From positions 310,001 to 374,000 of the forward strand of contig JANQPL010000012.1 of assembly GCA_028289425.1 (NCBI GenBank): a stretch of 64,000 bases of DNA. Reading direction: 5' to 3'. The notes under the pieces are model-generated. The model was given only the letters and a program-made list of their open reading frames with translations. It did not search any database and was not told the DNA's origin. Positions 20,247 through 28,630 of the stretch are shown here, piece after piece. The position numbers were made by a program, and so were the translations under genes. Numbering within the stretch: the stretch's first letter is position 1; the number at the start of each line of letters is the position of its first letter. The DNA is from Alphaproteobacteria bacterium (lineage in GTDB: Bacteria; Pseudomonadota; Alphaproteobacteria; JANQMY01).

Positions 20247-21203
20247 ATGACTGAACCGAAGAGTTATCTGCTCCAATCATATGGAACCGGGTCCGCCGAT
20301 GACCCTTGCGAAATCTCTGCGTCAGATTTTTTGGAGCTGAAGCGATGCCAAGACAGCATCGACGCAATGTATCAGGTTGAGCTTTCGTTTGGTTTCGTGA
20401 TCTCAAACTATCTGGAAATCGAGAGGTTTTTCGCTGAACGCTTGGTTTTGGATTTGGTCGACCGGTCAGGGAAATATGGTGAGAGCAAGAAGACCGAATT
20501 GGGTTTCGCTGTTGTCTTTGGGAACTGGCTGGCAAGCATTAAATCTTGGAATGATCTTACAGCGAGGCAGCTCAAGAAACTTTGCGGCGATGGCAGCATC
20601 GGAAAAGCATTCAAAACAGCCGAACGCAAATTGAGACGTGACTGTTTTGCACATAAGTTGGTCTATCATCTAAGGAATTATTACCAACACCATGGTTTCT
20701 TGGTTCTTGATCAGAAGGCCGAAATCAGTCCAATTGAGAAAGGCGGCGACGTAGTTTTCACGCGGAACTACGAACTTAATTATGATAACTACAGAGAGTT
20801 TTTTGAGTCGAAAGAAGAACCGAACCGGCAGGCCAGAAACTCATTCGGAAAATGTTTAGAGAGCTACAACAATGGAAGGCCATTTGACCTGAAGCCTATT
20901 ATTCGAGAGGAAATCGGAGCACTCAGCGATTTGATGGATAAAGTTAGGGACAAGGTAAGGAGGTTGCTCGAATCCAAGCACGAAAGATTGCTACAGATCT
21001 TGGAGCGCAATATTTCCGAGGATTTAGTCTATGGAACGTTCAACAATTTTCTTGCCTATCCGGTGACAGAAGACGACCGCACGAGCAGAGACGAGATGCT
21101 GACGATAAGTGTTGACGCACTGTTCAGGATCAATTCTCTCCAGGAAGAAAACTCCAACGCAAAGCTGGGTAGCCTGCGCCGAAGGCTAACTTCAAGCGCC
21201 TAG
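20247..21203 (+). CDS. Candidate HEPN-type protein, unknown function (element cargo)
   Basis: A 318-residue, mostly helical protein. Residues 143-148 read RNYYQH, matching the R-x4-H motif of HEPN ribonucleases, including the usual polar residue after the arginine. The surrounding stretch (HKLVYHLRNYYQHHG) resembles uncharacterised RNY-Q-H-G proteins. HEPN domains are common in toxin and phage-defence ribonucleases; here that is inference from a short motif. The C-terminal half is charged with probable coiled coil (about 225-265). It sits in the cargo end of the element, low in GC, with ATG 20247 and no close partner on its strand. Confidence 0.65.
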   Translation: MTEPKSYLLQSYGTGSADDPCEISASDFLELKRCQDSIDAMYQVELSFGFVISNYLEIERFFAERLVLDLVDRSGKYGESKKTELGFAVVFGNWLASIKSWNDLTARQLKKLCGDGSIGKAFKTAERKLRRDCFAHKLVYHLRNYYQHHGFLVLDQKAEISPIEKGGDVVFTRNYELNYDNYREFFESKEEPNRQARNSFGKCLESYNNGRPFDLKPIIREEIGALSDLMDKVRDKVRRLLESKHERLLQILERNISEDLVYGTFNNFLAYPVTEDDRTSRDEMLTISVDALFRINSLQEENSNAKLGSLRRRLTSSA

Positions 21204-21270
21204 TTGACACTAGGGCGTAATAGTTCTAGATCCGTTCTTCTGCATTGATCGCTAAACTACTGAACGTGAT

Positions 21271-21314
21271 TGGCTGGGGTGGAAGGATTCGAACTTTCGA
21301 ATCCGGTACCAAAA
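21271..21314 (-). pseudogene. Degenerate tRNA-Gln 3' fragment
   Basis: On the minus strand this is the 3' half of tRNA-Gln(UUG), from the anticodon loop (TTTTGG) through the T-arm to the encoded CCA (ending CCACCCCAGCCA). Compared with the usual alphaproteobacterial tRNA-Gln it lacks one C in the variable region and has one G-to-A change in the T-stem. The 5' half is missing. Such fragments are normally left or carried by integrases that use tRNA-Gln, so it marks a former attachment site inside the present element. Downstream, 21431-21454 holds two copies of TTGGGTCCAAA. Confidence 0.75.
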
Positions 21315-21465
21315 TTCGACCATCTCTAAACAAGCAAGTTATTTTCAGGCCAAAGAAGGCAGGATTTTTCGGGTTTTTGGCCCCGAATTGCCGCGGCACA
21401 TTCAATCCTATTAAAGCGAGACTAAGCGCATTTGGGTCCAAAGTTGGGTCCAAATTTGCGGTTCA

Positions 21466-21762
21466 TCAATTGGCAGGTGCGACCCCGGCCCTCTTTGCTT
21501 TTCGTTCGCGGTTGGCGATGAAAAGTCCGCCGAGCCAACGGGATGCAAGATCCCAAACCCAACCCAAGCGATCGATAACGTCAGCTGCACTTTCGAGAAG
21601 CCGCCATGTTCGACTAGCGGTCTTCCAAGATTCCTTCAGTCGAGTTTGCTTAGTGGGTTTGTTGGTCGTTTCGATGGTCGGTGAAAATACCCGGGCCTCA
21701 GCGGTGACATGAGGCACTTCAATCACTACACCGCCATTTTTTTCAGACTCGTCGGAAGACAT
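21466..21762 (-). CDS. Small hypothetical protein (element)
   Basis: A possible 98-residue protein, starting at ATG 21762 with AAAGG nine bases before it. The sequence is soluble at first (MSSDESEKNGGVVIEVPH) and ends with an amphipathic or membrane-associated helix (VIDRLGWVWDLASRWLGGL) followed by basic residues. No family recognised. It is the only cargo-side frame on the minus strand, and the competing plus-strand frame runs out of the tRNA fragment, so this one is preferred. Not certain to be expressed. Confidence 0.4.
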   Translation of the reverse strand: MSSDESEKNGGVVIEVPHVTAEARVFSPTIETTNKPTKQTRLKESWKTASRTWRLLESAADVIDRLGWVWDLASRWLGGLFIANRERKAKRAGVAPAN

Positions 21763-21930
21763 CCAATTGCCTTTCAGATCGAAGGGATATCCGGCTACAG
21801 GATAATGTGGTGCCGAATTACACCAGTACAAGCCCTGGTGTCTCACGACCAAAAAGCTGCCCTGGTTGATTCATGCAACCATTTAGCGTCATATGGCGCG
21901 GGGACACGGTTGCCGGAGGGGGTGGAAACC

Positions 21931-22773
21931 ATGTTGCGATACATAATCTTCTTCGTGTTTTTTGGTGGTGCCTTGGGAGGCATCTACTATCTGGGAATCA
22001 CGAAACCGGAACCATCTACCTGCAAACCTCTCTGCGTCGTTGGAAAGCCTTGCGGCGATACATGCATTGCCCGATGGAGGCAGTGTGAAGTGGGCGTCGG
22101 GTCTGCCTGCATGGCCCAGGCGCTCGGTCCGGTTGCGGCCCTGAATCGAGGTGTTGATAGGACATGGCAATTCATCAGAGATGACAAATGGGGCGTTGAG
22201 CTCTTCTTCCTCTTTTTTCAGACAGTGATAATTGGTGGGATGGCGAGTTTATTCGTCGTCCTGCAAAGATGGAGCCGTAACGTTCGCACGTCTGTCGCGG
22301 CAATAAACTCCAAGGCCGGCAGAGCGAAAGAGTTGGTCGACAAGTTCATTTCTGATTTCGATGCGATCGAAAACCCGGAAACCCAGCCGGGGACTTGGCG
22401 TAATCATGGCTCGCTTGACCTGGGGTCGACCTACTATTCCGCAGGAGCGGCGCTCAGTGAGCTGGAGATCGAGATTGAGTCAGAGCTAGTATTCTGGGAC
22501 CGAATTGGCAGGAACTACCCGGTGTTTGCTCAGTACGATGGGTTTGTCGAGAAGGTGGCCTCGAATTTTGACACTCTGAAATCAACTAATCAATTTTCGA
22601 CTCTTGCTCCAAAGCTTTCCGCCATCAGGCCTGGATTGGAGGATTTTCTGGAGTACAAGTTTTCGCTTGGAAGGGTTCCGCCTGTCTGGGGGCAGAAGTG
22701 GTCCACCCCTGGGGGTTCCTACATGGCAAACGAAGCGGAGATTCATTTGTCTGCAGAGAATGAGGGCCAATGA
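21931..22773 (+). CDS. Cysteine-rich membrane protein, unknown function (element cargo)
   Basis: A 280-residue protein starting at ATG 21931, with GGAGGGGGTGG just upstream. One membrane span lies at residues about 3-22, followed by a cysteine-rich stretch (CKPLCVVGKPCGDTCIARW) typical of exported CGxxCI small domains. A second span is at about 90-112 (LFFLFFQTVIIGGMASLFVV), then a helical soluble domain of about 165 residues. The cysteine domain would face the periplasm and the large C-terminal domain the cytoplasm. Its stop overlaps the nuclease start (ATGA), so the two are coupled and probably act together. Function unknown. Confidence 0.65.
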   Translation: MLRYIIFFVFFGGALGGIYYLGITKPEPSTCKPLCVVGKPCGDTCIARWRQCEVGVGSACMAQALGPVAALNRGVDRTWQFIRDDKWGVELFFLFFQTVIIGGMASLFVVLQRWSRNVRTSVAAINSKAGRAKELVDKFISDFDAIENPETQPGTWRNHGSLDLGSTYYSAGAALSELEIEIESELVFWDRIGRNYPVFAQYDGFVEKVASNFDTLKSTNQFSTLAPKLSAIRPGLEDFLEYKFSLGRVPPVWGQKWSTPGGSYMANEAEIHLSAENEGQ

Positions 22774-23219
22774 AATCGGTACCTATTAGGTTGATGGCAA
22801 TTGGTTTAATGGCTGCTGCCCCATTCAAGCCGGTGGCAACAATGACCGGCATCGCGTCCGTCGTTGATGGTGACGGGGTACGCTTTGGCGAGGTCGAGAT
22901 ACGACTGCGCGGCATCGCAGCCCCAGAAGACAATGACAGGAAGCGAGAACCTGGTGGGCCGGAGTCATCGGCCAATCTTCGAGCTTACGTTGAGGGTAAG
23001 AAGATCGTCTGCGCACTCGACGGAACCACGGCCAGCTCCAATCGACCAGTAGGTATCTGCTTTCTCGGGGAAGAGGACATCGGCGCATATCAAGTGCGAT
23101 CGGGACACGCGCGCGACTGCCCAGCGTTTTCTAACGGCATGTATCGAGATGAGGAGATGGAAGCGCGACAAGCAGGCAAGGACCTCTCGAAGCTCTACCC
23201 TTTGCCGAGCTACTGTTGA
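22770..23219 (+). CDS. SNase-like thermonuclease family protein (element cargo)
   Basis: A 149-residue member of the staphylococcal-nuclease-like (YncB/thermonuclease) family, with an uncleaved or short N-terminal export signal. The pattern ASVVDGDGVRFGEVEIRLRGIAAPE matches the first half of the nuclease barrel, and NRPVGICFLGEEDIGAYQV the second. Compared with S. aureus nuclease, the metal-binding aspartate next to the glutamate is Ala (GIAAPE instead of GIDAPE), while the arginines and the glutamate remain. It may be a weak or metal-altered nuclease. Start overlaps the preceding membrane protein by four bases. Confidence 0.75.
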   Translation: MKSVPIRLMAIGLMAAAPFKPVATMTGIASVVDGDGVRFGEVEIRLRGIAAPEDNDRKREPGGPESSANLRAYVEGKKIVCALDGTTASSNRPVGICFLGEEDIGAYQVRSGHARDCPAFSNGMYRDEEMEARQAGKDLSKLYPLPSYC

Positions 23220-23361
23220 ATCTTGTGACCCCGGTCACAGAGTTTTTGTGTTGCTTGAACTAAGGCTGGGGTGGGTGGACAAGGACAAATGACCGAGCAG
23301 ATCCCGCCACTTTGTGGATAGGGTACCTCATGCGCGTGCTCAACAAACTGGCTCGATTGAG

Positions 23362-24057
23362 ATGGGTTTATTGCAGGGCATATACACGGCATTCAGGTTT
23401 TTTCTTATCGGATTTCGGTCCGTAATTAGCGCGATAGCATTACTTGGCGTATTGGTGCCAATCGAATGGATAGGTGGTTGGCTTCAGTATATTTTGTCCG
23501 AATACAGAATTATTGTTCACTTCCTATTTGACTGGATTCCGCTGCCGTATCGCATTCCAGAATGGACAGAAAGACTAATTGCTTTTGTTTTCGTAATTTT
23601 GGGTGTCTACCTAACGGGGCCACTTTTTTATGAAGAGTGGCGTGACGACGAAGAATCTACACAAGCTCTGGGCTCAGATGATGAATCTTCATTGCAGCTG
23701 AAAACTCCTTTGGCTACTGCCCTGACTTACCTTTTCGGTGCCTTGGTCATTCTAGTTCCAACCCACTTTCTTATTGAGCTAGGCGTTGTTGTTTGGGGCT
23801 TTTTTGCCAACGCGACGCTTGGCGAAATGGCAAGTGTTATTGCTCAAATAGAGACGGTCACATTTACGACGATCGTAGTGTCAGCCACGGTTGCGTTTGC
23901 TAGGAAAGCTCTGTTTTGGGCAATTGGAGCAGCATTCGCTCTGATTGTGGCCAATTTTCTTATACATCGAGCTGACCTGTTGCCCGAACCGCCACCTATT
24001 CGTGGAATTGAGCAACACGCACTACTCGATCACCGGTCATACCCAAACAAGTTGTAG
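23362..24057 (+). CDS. Multi-pass membrane protein, unknown function (element cargo)
   Basis: A 231-residue membrane protein. Spans are seen near residues 7-33, 42-60 (less certain), 70-95 (LIAFVFVILGVYLTGPLF), 120-145, 150-170 and 185-205. An acidic loop (EEWRDDEESTQALGSDDE) follows the third. The start is placed at ATG 23362; a longer GTG frame at 23314 adds residues without hydrophobic character. The 3' end overlaps the convergent large terminase gene by 28 bases. No family recognised; it may belong with the preceding membrane/nuclease pair. Confidence 0.6.
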   Translation: MGLLQGIYTAFRFFLIGFRSVISAIALLGVLVPIEWIGGWLQYILSEYRIIVHFLFDWIPLPYRIPEWTERLIAFVFVILGVYLTGPLFYEEWRDDEESTQALGSDDESSLQLKTPLATALTYLFGALVILVPTHFLIELGVVVWGFFANATLGEMASVIAQIETVTFTTIVVSATVAFARKALFWAIGAAFALIVANFLIHRADLLPEPPPIRGIEQHALLDHRSYPNKL

Positions 24058-25466
24058 TCAATTCCTTTGGCTACTGTCTGACGCTGACGCTGATGGTCGT
24101 GTCGCCGTCGATCTAGATCCTGAGCCGTTTTTGCAAATCGCAGTGACATGACGGCATAACGAGTCGCCGACAACAGGTCGTCTTTTTCTTTCACTATGAG
24201 ACCGTTCTTACGGTGATATAATCTGTACTCGGAGAACCAGTCTTCCAAATGCGAGAAGACCTTGAAGCGGCTCGTGATCATTCGCTCCCGCATGTCTTCA
24301 ATGCCGGCCTCGACAGACGTACTTCCATCATCCCAACGTGCATGACCGGGAAGCATGTTAACGCCATGCCGTCGGTATTGTGCCGCGATACTGATACCTG
24401 AGCCCTTGTCCCGGCTATTAGCATCGTGCGGCCAAGCGACCGGGCAGCGAAGTCGCTTTTGAATCTCGTGGGCATGCTCAAAGACAGGCTTGTCACTGGC
24501 AGCGTAAATGTCGGTCAAATAAACGGCATCGTCATCGCGATTGTGGGCCAACCAAACCACGGCAGTCGGGTGTTCCACGCCAATGTCGAGACCCGCGATC
24601 CGTCCCCAGTATTTCGGGATCTCAAACGGATCACAACGAAGCTTATCCTCGGCGATCTGAAATATGCGACCGGACCCCAACATCGGCACACCGTTGATGC
24701 GAGCATCGCGCTCGAAGTCGGGATAGCCGTCGATAATGCGTTGCCGGTCTTCAGGTGCGATGTGTTCGGCATCGATGATCGTCATCGTTACGGTCGCCCG
24801 GTCTTCCGTCGGTTCGTCCAGAAAACGACGAACGGTTTCACTCATACCAAGCAATGGAGTAAAGGTAGTAAACGTCATGCCTTTAGTTGCAGTAATGCGA
24901 GCCAGGCCCTCCGTATAGATATCGAACGGTGGCTCCTCATCAAACCAAATAGCGTCAATCGTCGACCCCTGCCATTTGGTGCGACCTTGCTCGTAAGATT
25001 TGAAGTTGAGCTGCGATGCGCCGCCAGAGACGTGCTTGATAATCACGCTGTCGACAGCATCGGAGACACCGCGGGCCATGCTGTAGTCGACTATGTCTTC
25101 CTTTGGAATTGTCCCGGTGCCGATTCCCTGCGGCCACGGTTCACCCAGTAACAACCTTTGAGGATTGTCGCGGGTGGCAAGGCCGGTCATTCCGCCAGCC
25201 CACATCTTTACCGGACGTGACCAGCGCCGGCCGGTCCACCAATCGGGATACTTGCCGGTTAGGTGCATAGCCGTTTCCATCGCGCCGCAATAAGACTTGC
25301 CTTGCTGGTTGCCGGCGAACAGAAGGCGCTCGCGTTTGTCCCGGCCAAGTGCATGGAAATCGAGCTGTTTTTTGTAGGGTTGATACAGATCGAGCTTGGC
25401 CTCATTTCGGCGACGCTCGATCTCACCTAAGATCTCATTCAGATTCTTGATGTTGTCATTACTCAT
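24030..25466 (-). CDS. Phage terminase large subunit
   Basis: The motor and nuclease that cuts and packages phage DNA into a procapsid. The 478-residue product has a Walker A (GNQQGKS, residues 52-58), a Walker B with catalytic glutamate (AIWFDEEPP, 172-180), and a C-terminal RNase H-like nuclease with aspartates in GLDIGVEHPTAVVW (D294), PHDANSRDKG and EKDDLLSATRYAVM. Length is normal, so it appears intact. Start 25466 overlaps the preceding stop as ATGA. It normally needs a portal, and none is encoded here, so it would have to dock on a helper phage procapsid. Confidence 0.88.
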   Translation of the reverse strand: MSNDNIKNLNEILGEIERRRNEAKLDLYQPYKKQLDFHALGRDKRERLLFAGNQQGKSYCGAMETAMHLTGKYPDWWTGRRWSRPVKMWAGGMTGLATRDNPQRLLLGEPWPQGIGTGTIPKEDIVDYSMARGVSDAVDSVIIKHVSGGASQLNFKSYEQGRTKWQGSTIDAIWFDEEPPFDIYTEGLARITATKGMTFTTFTPLLGMSETVRRFLDEPTEDRATVTMTIIDAEHIAPEDRQRIIDGYPDFERDARINGVPMLGSGRIFQIAEDKLRCDPFEIPKYWGRIAGLDIGVEHPTAVVWLAHNRDDDAVYLTDIYAASDKPVFEHAHEIQKRLRCPVAWPHDANSRDKGSGISIAAQYRRHGVNMLPGHARWDDGSTSVEAGIEDMRERMITSRFKVFSHLEDWFSEYRLYHRKNGLIVKEKDDLLSATRYAVMSLRFAKTAQDLDRRRHDHQRQRQTVAKGIDYNLFGYDR

Positions 25467-26008
25467 TGGGCCATCCACTTCACAAGGTGAGAAGCAACCG
25501 GCTCCGGAAACGGCTCTTTGTCGTGGAGTTCGTGAAACAGAGTGTAGCCAGTAAGCTTTGCTTCGCCTTTAAACTCCGGCGGCAAATACCGCTCTGTCGA
25601 TTTGTCAAGGCAGAGCAGAGTGCATGCGCAAGACCATAATGTTTTGAGAACGCCCGGCCACTCGCGCTCAATGCTCGGGACATCGCGGCCATCGACTTCA
25701 GCCTTCTCCACTTCATTGTATTTTTCAGTGGCTTCGCGATACATCGCGTGGATGTCATTGCCGTGGTCTTTGAGTTCCCGGTTGAAGACGGGTAGATTCA
25801 TCAGCTCAGTGCACCACTCGGGCTTTTCGTCGACCCAGAAAAGAAGCGTGTAGTTAGGACAGAAAACTGCGGCCAACTCCCCGCCCTGCGCTATCTTGAC
25901 ACTAATTCCCTGTTTCTTGAGCTCATTCGCCGGAAGGCAGGTATGAGCTGCATACATCGTTCGGGCTGCATGGTCGCCCATTTTCATGATCAAAATGATC
26001 TTACGCAT
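25463..26008 (-). CDS. Hypothetical protein upstream of terL
   Basis: A 181-residue protein not recognised. ATG 26008 follows GGGAG nine bases upstream; the longer frame to 26221 runs through the preceding gene. The N-terminus is a strand-like MRKIILIMKMGDHAARTMYA. Several cysteines are scattered (PNYTLLFW... CTELMNLP, SCACTLLCLD), and the end is EPVASHLVKWMAQ. No membrane span. The four-base overlap with terL suggests co-translation and a role tied to packaging. Confidence 0.6.
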   Translation of the reverse strand: MRKIILIMKMGDHAARTMYAAHTCLPANELKKQGISVKIAQGGELAAVFCPNYTLLFWVDEKPEWCTELMNLPVFNRELKDHGNDIHAMYREATEKYNEVEKAEVDGRDVPSIEREWPGVLKTLWSCACTLLCLDKSTERYLPPEFKGEAKLTGYTLFHELHDKEPFPEPVASHLVKWMAQ

Positions 26009-26033
26009 AACATTTACTCCCGACACTGATAGA

Positions 26034-26687
26034 TTATTTTGGGCGGCCTTGTAGCCGCTTAATGCGCCAATACAGCTTTGCCACAACGCCGGCGTTACTA
26101 AAGGCGCCGGACTCGCGCAGCTTGGTCGCAGATTCTCCGGGAAACGCATCGAGGTAGGCATTGACGGTGTCCAGGACTTCCGCCGGATTATCAAACAGCG
26201 TACCGAGCGTTTGCCGTTCATTGCGGAGATGGTTCTCCCGCTGATCTTCCGGAGTTTCTTGGATCGCCTGAGCCGCCTTTACGGCGTTCTTCAGAAAATC
26301 TTTCGCAGCGGTCGGAGCAAGCCTCAAGGCGGCGCTAAACTCCGCGAAGGTGTGGTGTGCACCCTTTAGCTCTGCGTGGCTAGCATCGGGAAGCAGTTGG
26401 GTAAGTTCGCCAAACCGATAGTCAGCGGCATTGCGTTCCGGGTGCATAGAGTCCCATTCGCGCTGTGCATCTGTGCGGGTATCGATTTCGGCTTCGATGC
26501 CATGAGCGTTCAAGCTTTCGACTGCCTGTTGTTCCGTCATCGTGCCGCGTTTCACGGCAGCATCGGTGATCGCCCGGAGCATCTTGGGTGAACTTAAGTC
26601 GCTGTTAGGCGTCAAGCCCGAACTGTCACGGAATTCAAGCGGATTGGAATTTGCTGGTTCAGTTGTGTTGTTTGGATCGTTACTCAT
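26034..26687 (-). CDS. Hypothetical protein between terminase subunits, possibly scaffold-like
   Basis: A 217-residue soluble, acidic and helical protein. ATG 26687 has AAGGA before it. The N-terminus is low in complexity (NNTTEPANSNPLEF) and the C-terminus basic (YWRIKRLQGRPK). An acidic helical body with a basic C-terminal tail is also the build of phage scaffolding proteins, but no family was recognised and this comparison is weak. It lies between the two terminase genes in one direction with them. Confidence 0.6.
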   Translation of the reverse strand: MSNDPNNTTEPANSNPLEFRDSSGLTPNSDLSSPKMLRAITDAAVKRGTMTEQQAVESLNAHGIEAEIDTRTDAQREWDSMHPERNAADYRFGELTQLLPDASHAELKGAHHTFAEFSAALRLAPTAAKDFLKNAVKAAQAIQETPEDQRENHLRNERQTLGTLFDNPAEVLDTVNAYLDAFPGESATKLRESGAFSNAGVVAKLYWRIKRLQGRPK

Positions 26688-26957
26688 AACTTTGTTCCTT
26701 ACGCATGGCCCCGTTAGAGAAACTGCGATTTGCTGGGGCCAATACAATCGGCAAATCGCAAAGGGTTAACGGCATTCAAAATCCCGGCGCGAAAAAGAGC
26801 GGGGTACGATTGACATTCCACAGAGGTCGCGTGGGGACCCCCACCCCGGGGGTACCCGGTACATTTGAGTAAGGGGGCAGCAGGCGCACGGTGATACGGC
26901 ACGGGCCATGCGCCTGCTGCTGCAGCGGCAGAGGACTAGGAACTGCCGCCGATGTCA
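26688..26957. other. 270-bp gap with strong hairpin and GC-rich tract
   Basis: No convincing gene. GCAGCAGGCGCA (26877-26888) and TGCGCCTGCTGC (26909-26920) form a perfect 12-bp stem with a 20-base loop. Nearby, 26832-26857 is a run of C and G blocks (GGGGACCCCCACCCCGGGGG). The place, inside the packaging gene block, makes a terminator or a packaging recognition site possible; the sequence cannot decide. Confidence 0.5.
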
Positions 26958-27605
26958 TCATTGTTCGGTCCCGCCGTGGGACGCGGTCCAGCCGCGCAGC
27001 AGGTAGGCATTTGCGTTTTGCACGCGCTTCAGGAAAGGATCCGGCAACTTTCCGAAAGGCCACCGCGCCTCAAACGGTGTGAACTTCAGGTGATTAGCTT
27101 CTAGTTGGACAGCGGCTTTAATGTCGGCAGGCCTTGTCAAGCTGCCGTCGACGTCCGAGCGCTTTGGTATCGTCCGATTTGCATCATCTGTTGAGCGCTG
27201 AAATTCGGCGAACTTCAAAGCGGCCATGCCCAGATGGTGCACAACGTCCTTAGCGTGTTTCTCGCGGGCTTCGAGGTGCTTGGCAGTTTGTCGCCAGCGT
27301 CGATCAAGCTCACGTGCAGCCGCATCGGTCCGCTGTTGCTGTTCGATGGCAAGAGCCTGCTCTCGAGCCATCCTGATGTCTTCTAAGGCGACCTTGGCAG
27401 CCTCATATTCTTCGCGAGCGGCTTCCAATTCGCGCTTTGTGTTGGCATCGCCGTTGTTGGCGGCCAAGAAACTTGCGTTTCCATAACGCTTCTGTGCGGC
27501 CGCAAACGCTTGTTGCGCATCATGTTCTCTTAGGTCCCACTGTTCGGGACCCAGCGGTTTGGATTTGCCGCTTACGAACGCGGCTAAAGTGTCCGAGATA
27601 CTCAT
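26958..27605 (-). CDS. Coiled-coil hypothetical protein (element)
   Basis: A 215-residue soluble protein. Residues about 30-125 are rich in Ala, Glu, Arg and Gln with heptad spacing, so a long coiled coil is likely. The C-terminal quarter (LKFTPFEARWPFGKLPDPFLKR) looks globular. ATG 27605 is preceded by AAGGAAG. No family recognised. Gene order, between the small terminase and a second unknown gene, suggests a structural or packaging task, by inference only. Confidence 0.6.
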   Translation of the reverse strand: MSISDTLAAFVSGKSKPLGPEQWDLREHDAQQAFAAAQKRYGNASFLAANNGDANTKRELEAAREEYEAAKVALEDIRMAREQALAIEQQQRTDAAARELDRRWRQTAKHLEAREKHAKDVVHHLGMAALKFAEFQRSTDDANRTIPKRSDVDGSLTRPADIKAAVQLEANHLKFTPFEARWPFGKLPDPFLKRVQNANAYLLRGWTASHGGTEQ

Positions 27606-27773
27606 GACAAAACTTCCTTTTCTTGAGGTGTCGATAATTGGTAATCAGCTTCTCTCCATGCCCGTGCGATAGGGCTTAAATGCAGTAATCCCGGGGGATT
27701 TAGCGGTCCGAGTGCGTGCCGTCGCGCGGGTCGGCAACTTATCCCGCCGTACAAAGAGCAATTTTGGGGTCGA

Positions 27774-28355
27774 TTAATCATCTTTGGCCCCCGGTTCGAT
27801 TACGACCGTCGCGAAGTCGATTTCATCATCGGTTGTGTCTGTGATTTCCGTGAATTCCGCGTCGACAACGTCGGCACCTATGCCGAGCATCTTGCGTTCT
27901 TCTGTGCTAAGGCCGGCTAAGAGCGCGGCTGCGCGCGCCTGTAGGTCCTTCGTGGAGACGTTGGCCAAAGTGTGGGTGTGCTGGTGGTCGACTTGTTTTG
28001 TAATTGCCATGCCACCCCGGTCTAAAAGCTCTTTGGCAGCCGCAACTTTCACACTGTCGGGGTGTCCACGCTCTGCCATCGCCCGTAGAACGTCGCGAGC
28101 CAAAACGGTGTCGCTGCGAAAGCGCGCTTCGAGCTCCGATCTGATGGCATGTAGGATTTTTGGCATCCGCAGAAGCGAGTAAGCTTTTTGAGCGGCACCT
28201 TTTTCGGAGTAGCCGGCCGCGATCGCCGCCGCTTTGCCGACTCCGTCACGTCCGCCAAAATCCAAATACGATTTCACGAATGCCGACTGCCGATCGGTGA
28301 GGTCGCTAGGAGCTCCTGTGGGACTCGTGGAGTGGGGTAGAAGCGCTTTAGGCAT
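27774..28355 (-). CDS. Phage terminase small subunit
   Basis: The small terminase recognises the packaging site and hands the DNA to the large subunit. The 193-residue product has the typical Terminase_2-like N-terminal helix-turn-helix: LTDRQSAFVKSYLDFG, then AAAIAAGYSEKGAAQKAYSLL and PKILHAIRSELEARF. The middle is an oligomerisation helix region and the C-terminus is acidic (EITDTTDDEIDFATVV). Start 28355 is chosen over 28385, since the extra ten residues are unlike the family. The 390 bases upstream hold the iteron array. Confidence 0.85.
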   Translation of the reverse strand: MPKALLPHSTSPTGAPSDLTDRQSAFVKSYLDFGGRDGVGKAAAIAAGYSEKGAAQKAYSLLRMPKILHAIRSELEARFRSDTVLARDVLRAMAERGHPDSVKVAAAKELLDRGGMAITKQVDHQHTHTLANVSTKDLQARAAALLAGLSTEERKMLGIGADVVDAEFTEITDTTDDEIDFATVVIEPGAKDD

Positions 28356-28630
28356 ACCGATACCCCGAAAATTGGAGAAGGGCACTCAGCGACTCTCTGA
28401 GTCCGTTTTTGGGCCAAATCAGTTTGCTGAAGAAATTCGATTTTTGGGAACTGAACGGATTGTACTGGCTATGTACTATCCAATCGGACTCAAAACTGCG
28501 GAAATTTGAACCTCTCCCGCGAAGTGATCGATATACTGCCGTGAACCTTAGATAAGCGCGGCCAAAATCAATTCGTCCCAAGAGCATTTCAACATCTTCG
28601 AACACAATGGAGTTTTGACACCGAACCGGG

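Noticed and set aside
21245-21712. Plus-strand frame of 155 residues starting before the tRNA-Gln fragment
   Set aside because: Its start translates tRNA sequence (WGGRIRTFESG), and the rest is antisense to the better minus-strand candidate.
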